Origin: Paenibacillus silvestris
GTDB lineage: Bacteria; Bacillota; Bacilli; Paenibacillales; NBRC-103111
Length of the DNA stretch: 64,000 bases
Assembly: GCF_009882985.1 (NCBI RefSeq)
Contig: NZ_WTUZ01000036.1
Coordinates: forward strand, 1 to 64,000
Direction: 5' to 3'
Shown one piece after another: positions 17,960-25,500 of the stretch. Made by a program: the position numbers and the translations under genes. The notes under the pieces are model-generated. The model was not told the origin of the DNA, ran no database searches, and saw only the letters and a list, made by a program, of their open reading frames with translations. Each line of letters starts with the position of its first letter. Within the stretch, counting starts at the first letter, position 1.

Positions 17960-18871
17960 TTATAGTGGGATAATGGCTAACCCTGAGGCTGCATTTCCTA
18001 CCTTAATGGTGTCAATGACCTTATTATCCTGGACGCTTATCACAGAGACGGTATTTTCTCCAAAATTAGCCACATAGGCATATTTGCCATTTTGAGTGAT
18101 AGCAACTATACCGGGTTTCTTTCCCACCGGAACGGTCGCTATCACTTTATTTTTTTGAAGCAGAATGACAGAAACGGTGTTATCTCCTTCATTACCGACG
18201 TAGGCAAATTGATCGTTTGGCGTTATCGCTACTCCGATAGGCTTCGAACCTACTTTAATTTGGCTTAGAATCCTTCTGCTGCGCGTACCGATGACCAAAA
18301 CATTGTGATTCGTGGTCACATAAGCCAATTTGCGGTTTCGGGTAAACGCAATTTGATCTGGACCTACCCCAGCGGGAATAGTGTCTATGACCTTATTGCA
18401 TTTCGCATCAAAAATAGATATCGTATTGCTGTCGTGATTGCTCACGTAGCCCAAGGTTCTTTGTCCTCTTTTCTGCGGTGTGACTGTTACGCCTATCGGT
18501 CTATGACCAACCTTTAGCGTCTGAATGACCTTTCTCTTCTTGATACATAGAACTGAAACGGTCTTATCCGCTGAATTCGTAACATACACGTACCTTTGCG
18601 AGGTTCCAACATCGGATGGACTTTTTCCAACTGGGATTGTGCTAATGATTTTATTCGTACTTCGCTGGATGACTTGAGCGGTGTTATCGGTTTTATTGAT
18701 GACAACCGCATGCTTCCCATCGGGTGTGACAGCGATCTCAAAGGGACCTTTTCCAGTCTTAATCGTTGCCTTAACCTTTCTTGTTCGGGTATCAATCACC
18801 GAGATGGTGTTGTCCTGATAATTCGTCACGTAGGCAAAATGAAACGAGGGTATACATCTATTCATGGTCAC
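17960..18871 (-). CDS. YVTN-family beta-propeller protein
   Basis: Protein of 303 residues made of about seven 42-residue repeats, each with a YVTN-like strand (AYVTNYQDNTISVIDTRTRKV, YVYVTNSADKTVSVL, AYVGNEGDNTVSVILL, AYVANFGENTVSVISV), predicted to fold as a seven-bladed propeller. No convincing signal peptide is seen, which is unusual for surface-layer YVTN proteins. Function unknown; these propellers usually bind proteins. The GTG at 18871 has AGGAG upstream; the ATG two codons later is the alternative. It converges on the NlpC/P60 gene with only 16 bp between the stops. Confidence 0.85.
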   Translation of the reverse strand: MTMNRCIPSFHFAYVTNYQDNTISVIDTRTRKVKATIKTGKGPFEIAVTPDGKHAVVINKTDNTAQVIQRSTNKIISTIPVGKSPSDVGTSQRYVYVTNSADKTVSVLCIKKRKVIQTLKVGHRPIGVTVTPQKRGQRTLGYVSNHDSNTISIFDAKCNKVIDTIPAGVGPDQIAFTRNRKLAYVTTNHNVLVIGTRSRRILSQIKVGSKPIGVAITPNDQFAYVGNEGDNTVSVILLQKNKVIATVPVGKKPGIVAITQNGKYAYVANFGENTVSVISVQDNKVIDTIKVGNAASGLAIIPL

Positions 18872-19030
18872 AAGGGATCACACTCCTAAGTAATCTTATG
18901 TTGGGAGATGTGCCCTAGGAACGGCTGTTATCACGAGGAAATTGCATTCTATTGAAGCAACACCCTCATATAGGATCAGCCTAACGAATATATAAGATAT
19001 ATGAAGAAACGTTGTCATGGAGGGCTTCCA

Positions 19031-19207
19031 ATGCTAGCCAATATGGAGGAAAGAAAAATTACGAATCGTGATATTGAACTAATGATTGCGGAGATCGATA
19101 AAGGTTGGAAAGAATTGAATAATATCCATGTGTCGTGCCACCATATTTGGAGGGATCTCGTCCGAATATCGCAAATCTTGGACGAGAAGTTCGATATTGC
19201 TTATTAA
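19031..19207 (+). CDS. Small hypothetical protein (58 residues)
   Basis: Short ORF starting MLANMEERKITNRDIELM, chosen because GGAGG lies 7 bases upstream of the ATG at 19031; the frame extends upstream to 19001 without a good site. Predicted soluble and helical, with charged N-terminal half. No family recognised. It ends just before a bidirectional terminator shared with asd. Coding status moderately supported by the ribosome binding site and terminator. Confidence 0.5.
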   Translation: MLANMEERKITNRDIELMIAEIDKGWKELNNIHVSCHHIWRDLVRISQILDEKFDIAY

Positions 19208-19227
19208 TATAAGGTCTTAAAATACAA

Positions 19228-19289
19228 AAACAGTAAAAGGCTTTCCCTCCGTCATTTGACGACTCTCGGGAAAGCCTCTTACTGTTTCT
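19228..19289. terminator. Bidirectional terminator between the small ORF and asd
   Basis: Long inverted repeat: ACAGTAAAAGGCTTTCCC on the left, GGGAAAGCCTCTTACTGT on the right, loop of about 20 bases, with A- and T-rich flanks on either side. It serves the plus-strand small ORF and the minus-strand asd gene. Confidence 0.85.
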
Positions 19290-20373
19290 ATTTCGCTTGA
19301 ATATAACCTTCTGCTTTCAGCAACTCTGCGATCAACACAGCGCCGCCTGCTGCTCCACGCAATGTATTATGCGATAATCCTACGAATTTGTAATCATAGA
19401 TGGAATCCTCACGCAAGCGGCCTACGGAGACGCCCATACCTCGACCAATGTCACGATCTAGTTTCGTCTGTGGTCTGTTCTCTTCTTCGAAATAAGTGAT
19501 GAACTGCTTAGGTGCGCTTGGCAGCTCAAGCTCCTGCGGGCTTCCTTTGAACTGCAGCCAACGAGCAAGAATTTCTTCTTTGGACGGCTTTTTCTCGAAC
19601 GATGCAAAAACGGTCGCCAAATGTCCATCTGTGACAGGAACGCGGATACATTGGGTTGTAATTAAAGGTGCGCTTGCTTTAACGATAGCATTATTCTCGA
19701 TGCTGCCCCAGATGCGCAGCGGCTCTTGCTCGCTTTTTTCTTCTTCGCCGCCAATATAAGGGATCACATTATCCAGCATATCTGGCCAGTCTGTGAAGTT
19801 TTTGCCTGCTCCGGAAATCGCTTGATACGTAGATGCAACGACTTGTGTTGGTTTGAAATCCAACAAAGCATGTAGCGCCGGCACATAGCTCTGGATGGAG
19901 CAGTTAGGCTTAACTGCAATAAACCCAGTCGACGTTCCGAGACGTTTTCTTTGTGCCGCGATCACTTCGATATGTCCTGGGTTAACTTCCGGAATAACCA
20001 TCGGGATATCAGGTGTCCAGCGGTGTGCTGAGTTGTTGGAAATAACAGGCGTACCCGTTTTGGCATAAGCCTCTTCCAAAGCTTGAATTTCATTTTTCTT
20101 CATATCAACTGCACAGAAGATAAAGTCGACTTGAGAAGCTACTTCTTCCACTTTCGAAGCATCTTGAACAACAATTTGTTTGACACCTTCAGGGATAGGA
20201 GTTGCCAGCTTCCATCTGCCTTGCACAGATTCTTCATATGTTTTACCCGCAGAGCTGCTGCTCGCTGCGATTGCTGTTACTTTAAACCAAGGATGTTGAT
20301 CCAGCAGCTCAACGAAACGCTGGCCAACCATACCTGTTCCTCCGACAATACCCACTTTTAATTTTTCTGACAT
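19288..20373 (-). CDS. asd: Aspartate-semialdehyde dehydrogenase
   Basis: Converts aspartyl-phosphate to aspartate semialdehyde with NADPH, the branch point to lysine/diaminopimelate, methionine and threonine. From the ATG at 20373 the protein has 361 residues: NADP-binding GGTGMVG (11-17), the catalytic cysteine in VKPNCSIQ (Cys158) and a conserved AISGAGKNFTDWPDMLDN region. Length and motifs place it in the archaeal/fungal-type branch (about 350 residues) rather than the common bacterial type. The longer frame to 20394 would start at TTG; the internal ATG fits the family start. It is transcribed alone behind a T-box leader. Confidence 0.93.
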   Translation of the reverse strand: MSEKLKVGIVGGTGMVGQRFVELLDQHPWFKVTAIAASSSSAGKTYEESVQGRWKLATPIPEGVKQIVVQDASKVEEVASQVDFIFCAVDMKKNEIQALEEAYAKTGTPVISNNSAHRWTPDIPMVIPEVNPGHIEVIAAQRKRLGTSTGFIAVKPNCSIQSYVPALHALLDFKPTQVVASTYQAISGAGKNFTDWPDMLDNVIPYIGGEEEKSEQEPLRIWGSIENNAIVKASAPLITTQCIRVPVTDGHLATVFASFEKKPSKEEILARWLQFKGSPQELELPSAPKQFITYFEEENRPQTKLDRDIGRGMGVSVGRLREDSIYDYKFVGLSHNTLRGAAGGAVLIAELLKAEGYIQAK

Positions 20374-20473
20374 GATATATTCAAATCCTTTCAAAATGGT
20401 ATGATAAACTATTCAATAAGTCTGAATTGGTGTACCTAATTAACGTGTGAACAACATTTCTTTTATAAAAGCA

Positions 20474-20516
20474 AAAAAATCCCACCCCCAAGACTAATAT
20501 AGCCTTAGGGACGAGA
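20474..20516 (-). terminator. T-box regulated terminator of asd
   Basis: About 14-bp stem (ATCTCGTCCCTAAG pairing with CTTGGGGGTGGGAT, several G-U pairs) with a seven-T run, immediately downstream of the T-box sequence. It is the termination alternative to the antiterminator. Confidence 0.88.
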
Positions 20517-20785
20517 TTTGGATTCCTCGTGGTACCACCCCAGATTCGCCAATATGTCGCCATATTCGCCTCTTCAAGTACGGCATTACGGTGTAATGCG
20601 TATACTTTAGCTCTGTAACAGGAGCTCCTGGCGCACCATCCCCTTCTTACTTGGTTCCGATGTGCTGCTCTGAGCCTTTTTTCAATAAAGAATTCTTTAC
20701 TCCTTTTCAGCTAACGGAGCTCTCTGTGAAAGATTTCATTTATTTACTCTTCTCTTCGTCGCATTTGAATGTTGCGATAATATTA
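20474..20785 (-). promoter_or_regulatory. T-box leader controlling asd (probable lysine specifier)
   Basis: Minus-strand leader with the invariant T-box GGGGTGGTACCACG (20528-20541), a Stem I with AGAGAG and GCTGAAAAGG motifs, and a downstream terminator. In Stem I, AGTA followed by AATAAA pairs with TTTATT followed by GAA; the specifier expected just after GAA-N reads AAA (20677-20679), a lysine codon. Uncharged tRNA would stabilise the antiterminator and allow asd transcription. T-box identity is secure; the lysine call is inference from hand alignment. Confidence 0.88.
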
Positions 20786-20840
20786 TCAGATATCGATTGT
20801 AACGTAAACAACATTTTTTAAAAATTTCGAAAAAAGACCC

Positions 20841-21149
20841 TTATTCGCCTACGATGTCTGCTCTTAAATCGCTGGCAACTTCCGTCATCCTTGGAATCAC
20901 GGCTTCATTCTTGCCTGACACGTAAATATCACCCTGATAATGCCGGAAAGGAATTTGGGTATCACCGTAGCTCCACATGAAGAAATCACCTTCGATCGAC
21001 ATGGTCGTAGCACCGGTTATCGTAAACACAGATGTATAGGAAAAATCAGATTTGGAAGCAAAATACTGCTTGCATTCTTCCAAAGAGATTACGGCTTCTG
21101 AGCTGTCATTCACTTGCAAAGATCTTGTAATTCGATAGCGTTGATTCAC
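20841..21149 (-). CDS. Hypothetical protein, 102 residues
   Basis: Small soluble protein with no signal peptide. The sequence begins MNQRYRITRSLQVNDSSEAV and contains a central beta-rich stretch (SVFTITGATTMSIEGDFFMW). I do not recognise a family. The start is GTG with GGAGGAATC upstream, a good site, which supports it being real. It lies between the asd T-box and the DUF3231 gene, apparently transcribed alone. Confidence 0.65.
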   Translation of the reverse strand: MNQRYRITRSLQVNDSSEAVISLEECKQYFASKSDFSYTSVFTITGATTMSIEGDFFMWSYGDTQIPFRHYQGDIYVSGKNEAVIPRMTEVASDLRADIVGE

Positions 21150-21310
21150 AACGATTCCTCCATTCGTTCAACCCCAAACTAGTGGGTCTCCACGGTTTGT
21201 TTCATTAGATGAAAGTTAGTTTCATCCATATTTTATTGCAAAATCGTGCAAATTGCTAGCGCAATTTTGGGCTTCCCGGCGTGTGGCAACAAGGCCCCCT
21301 CCGCCATACA

Positions 21311-21343
21311 AAAATAGCCATTCCAGTCCCTGGAGTGGCTATG
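21311..21343 (-). terminator. Terminator after the DUF3231 gene
   Basis: Stem ATAGCCATTCCAG / CTGGAGTGGCTAT with a short loop, followed on the minus strand by TTTTTG. It lies about 25 bp beyond the stop at 21365. Confidence 0.8.
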
Positions 21344-21364
21344 TCTGTATCCATTGGCTTACCC

Positions 21365-22372
21365 TCATGTTTTGGTTAGCTGTCTGCGATCTTCGACTTG
21401 TGGCGGCTCTTCCATCCAACCATGCCCAATCATCATTTCCCCGCCTTCTTTGACAAAGGGAATAATTTTTTGAGCAAGTTTTGCTAGCGCAAGCGGTAAA
21501 TCGCTACGTAGACTAAAAGCTCCACCAAGCGAGTGACTTCCAACCGCAAACGAACCCAATAAATTGGTGAGATACATCATCAACTTATCAGAGAATGGAG
21601 AAACGGTGGAGTTGGTGGCTTTCCCCGCGTGAGTGGCAGGCGGCTCAATGTAGTCCTCGCGTAGAAATTCCCCCAAGGTCGTTTCGACCTCTTTGGACAG
21701 CTTCATCCCTTTCACGAAATATTCTTTCACTTTCTTATCATGAGCAACTTGAGCGAAACCGATCATGAGCTGCATCCCTGTAAGGTTCATTTCAATGGCA
21801 TGATGCAAGAGCGAAACCTCAATCGCATTAAGAGCTCTTTTATCCTTAAATAAATGGAATCCTGATAAATAATTATCATCCTGAATAAAGGTTACTTCTG
21901 TAGGCATGGAGATATAAGGCGGCCGGGTTAGCACCCCTTTCTCCTCCAGGAATTGTACGCACTGATCGTACATCTCTTGTGAATTTGCTGTTAACTGCTT
22001 AAACAGCTGTCTGATATCTTTGCGATACGACATTGTTGAATGAAATGCAAATAGGGGAGTTTCAATCTTGCTTATCATATGCAAAAACATGGGTTCATAC
22101 AGGTAATCAAATAACTTAGGAACCCCTTTATTGACGTCATTTGGAGTAAATCCCAGAGGAATGACAGCTCCTGCTCCCTCGAAAATTTGTTTAATCTTCG
22201 TTACGATTTGTTCAGAGAAATCGTACGTTGTTTTTAGAATTTGTTTAACTTCTTCATTGTCTGCACTTTCAAGGAAATATTCCAAAAATCGAAGCAACAT
22301 GGTTTTTTCTTGATAGGTCATCCACAAGTTACCTATTTCAGACGATGTCAAGGGGATATCGGTTGATTCCAT
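21365..22372 (-). CDS. DUF3231 family protein
   Basis: Soluble, mainly helical protein of 335 residues. Two related halves are visible, each beginning with a helix pair (LTSSEIGNLWMTYQEKTMLLRFLEYFLE and LNAIEVSLLHHAIEMNLTGMQLMIGFAQVA), the duplication characteristic of DUF3231, a Bacillales family with a ferritin-like helical-bundle look. Function is unknown; family members are often found in spore-forming bacteria. ATG start with AAAGGAG upstream. Single gene with its own terminator. Confidence 0.82.
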   Translation of the reverse strand: MESTDIPLTSSEIGNLWMTYQEKTMLLRFLEYFLESADNEEVKQILKTTYDFSEQIVTKIKQIFEGAGAVIPLGFTPNDVNKGVPKLFDYLYEPMFLHMISKIETPLFAFHSTMSYRKDIRQLFKQLTANSQEMYDQCVQFLEEKGVLTRPPYISMPTEVTFIQDDNYLSGFHLFKDKRALNAIEVSLLHHAIEMNLTGMQLMIGFAQVAHDKKVKEYFVKGMKLSKEVETTLGEFLREDYIEPPATHAGKATNSTVSPFSDKLMMYLTNLLGSFAVGSHSLGGAFSLRSDLPLALAKLAQKIIPFVKEGGEMMIGHGWMEEPPQVEDRRQLTKT

Positions 22373-22489
22373 ATGGTTGACTCCTTTATGTAAATTCGCG
22401 TGAACTCTTCCTGATGTTTACTTTCATTTATCATTTCCTATCGGGGAAAGAATATCCAGAATCCTTTGGCCAAGTTGGCCTATGAAAAT

Positions 22490-22531
22490 AGGGCTATCCC
22501 TCTGGTCATAGACCTTTGGAATAGCCCTCAT
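22490..22531 (-). terminator. Terminator of the phosphoesterase-SLH-GH92 operon
   Basis: Stem AGGGCTATCC / GGAATAGCCCT (one bulge) with a loop of about 20 bases, 25-65 bp past the GH92 stop. The T-tract on the minus strand is short. Confidence 0.65.
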
Positions 22532-22555
22532 CATTTTTTGCTTACAGCCTGTATG

Positions 22556-25500
22556 TTACTGTGCGTTTAAAGAAAACCTAATATTATCAAAATTACCAAT
22601 GTATTTCTTACTGGAATTGGTAGTTCCCGTAAAGACAAGATAGATATCTTGAAGCCCAGTCAGCTTTTGAGTTAAATCAGCCGTTACGGTCTGGTAAGTC
22701 CCCCATCCGCTCGCAGTCGGAGGTGTGGAGAGTTTCCCAACTAGTGTACCGTTTATGCCACCCAAACGAATCTCTACAGCCGCATCGGTAGGACAACTTC
22801 CGCTGTTGCCTGAATACTCAATGCCAACGCGATCCACGCCTTCACTGCCGAAGTTCATTTTCTTGAAACCGAGCCAGGCGCCATTAAACGTATTAGCAAC
22901 CTGATCTCCGCTAGTCCCCTTCTCTGTTTTGAGAGGAGTATTATTGTTGTAGATATTTAGAGCAGTAGTCCATTCATTAAAGCTCTCCAGCTCCAACTTC
23001 GCATAATCGTTTCTAATTGGAAGCTCATACGAAAAGCTCGCGTTGTCGAAATTTCCGATGTATTTAAATGTCGCACTCGTCGTTCCAGTAAATACGAAGT
23101 ATATGTCTTGAACGCCGGTAATTTTTTGAGTTAAATCGCCAGTAACCGTCTTGTAGGTGCCCCATCCGCTTCCTGTCGGAGGTGCTGCGAGCTTCCCGAT
23201 TAACGTACCGTTGACTCCGCCTAATCGAACCTCGACTGCTGAATCGGCAGCCGTATTCGCCGTGTTACCTACGTACTCGATGGACAAACGGTTAACACCT
23301 TGTGTCCCAAAATCCATTTTTTTATACGCAATCCATGCGCCATTAAAGGTATTGGCAACCTGATCTCCGCTATTCCCTTTCTCCGTTTTGAGCGGACTAT
23401 TATTGTTATACACATTTAAAGCAGTTGTCCATTCATCGTACTTCTCCAGCTCCAACTTCGCATAGTCGCTTCTAGTTGGATTTGAATTCACATACGAAAA
23501 GCTGGCGTTATCGAAATTACCGATGTATTTAAGTGCCGAACTTGTCGTTCCTGTAAGTACGAAGTACACATCTTGAAGGCCGGTTAACTTTTGAGTTAAA
23601 TCGCCAGTAACCGTCTTATAGGTCCCCCATCCGTTTGATGTAGGAGGCGCCGCGAGTTTCCCGACTAACGTACCGTTGACTCCGCCTAATCGAACTTCAA
23701 TGGCTGAATCGGCTGCCGTGTTAGTCGTGTTACCTACGTACTCAACGGACAATCGGTTCACACCTTCTGTCCCAAAGTCCATTGCTTTGTACGCAAGCCA
23801 TGCACCATTAAAAGTGTTAGCAACTTGCTGCCCGCTTTTTCCACCTTCTGTTTTCATAGGGAGTGAATTACCCGGATTCAGGTCAGTCGACCAATCATCA
23901 TAGGTTTCCAATTCCAGCTTCGCAAAATCATTTCTACTCTTTGCAAAGGTTAAACGGTCAAAGTTTCCAATGTAAGGTAACGCGCTTGTTGTGCTGCCTT
24001 TCATGACCACGTATACCTTCTGCAAACCTGTAACGGTTTTGTTCAATTGAGCGGTTACCGTTTTATAGGTTCCCCAACCATTGCCGGAATTCGTCAAGTT
24101 GACAGTTCCGACTAGTTCACCATCCAGTGCACCTAATCGAATCTCCATTTGACTGCCTACAGGCACTTTATTCGTTGGAGCATCATATTCAACGGTGATT
24201 TGATTAGCTCCTTTGGTACCAAAGTTAAATTGGTTAAAAGCAAGCCAAGCCCCGTTAAACGTATTGGATACAACCGTTCCGTTATTGCCTGATTCTGTTT
24301 TTAATGGACCATTGTTAAAAGTATTAACATCTGGTGACCATTCGGTGCGATTCTCAAACTGAATCGTTAAGCCATCCTGTGTAGGCGGCTCTTCCTCTTC
24401 CTCTGTCTTGTCCGGTAATGGAAGCGGGTCAGGAAGCGGCTCAGGATCTACAACGACCGGTGGCTTCGGTCCTGAAGGAGTTCCAGGCTCAGGCTTCGAT
24501 ACGATCGGTTCCGCCAGCCATAAGGAATCATAGATGTTACCGTTGTAAGCATCAACCAGATAAACGTTCATCTGGAATTTGTTTGCGTTCACGTTAAATT
24601 GCTGCGAAAGCTGGAAGCTTCCTTTTTCAACGGGTACGCTATTGGACATTAAGGCCTTCTCATTTTCATCCATGAGCTGGAAAACAACAACAGCCGAATC
24701 GCCGTAGTCACCTTTCAATGTTCCAGTGACATTGACAGCCATATTCCCTTGCCGGCTCACATCCGCTTTGAGATCATAAACATCCCACTGAATGTCGGAC
24801 GTATACGCAATTGGAGAGACAAGCTCGTGACCAAATGTTATGCTCAAGCTTTCATTCGCCTTAACGCGAACCTGAATCTGACCTGCGGCATAATCCATCG
24901 GTCCTACCGTTTGCGGATTAGCTGTTGCCGCTCTCCACTTCTTGCCACCATCCGTGCTGATCTCATAGTCTGTCGCTTGGCTGAAGCCAGGAACAGCCGT
25001 CCAACCAAAGGTGTTGGCTTTATCATCAACAACTGGTGCTGTTGGCGCTGCTGGTTTCGTCATCTTCTTCACCGCTTCGAGACTAAACTCAAAGGCAATG
25101 TCCGAACTCGTAGCATTCACCTGATGAACTTCTGCGGTCACAACGTTAGTGCCTTTAACCAGGAACGACGGGTCTATAGCATAGACATTCCGATCCCGCT
25201 CATCGCCTACGGTTGCATTTGCTTTGGTGTTGTAGCTCACTTCACCTGTCGGCATATTCGTGCGGATAATTTCATGCCCGTTGAGATACACAACTGCTCC
25301 GTCATCACGAATCAGACTAGCATCCAATTCGAGAATATCGTTCAAATCAGGCATCACAAACGTTTTCCTGAAATAGGTCGTCGGGTACTTATTGTTCGCA
25401 TCCGGACCGTAACTTGTTTTTGTTTTCACCCGGCCCAAACTGTCATACCCCAGCATGGCTGGACCAGAAGCCCATGTGCTATCATCATAAGCCAAGTTCG

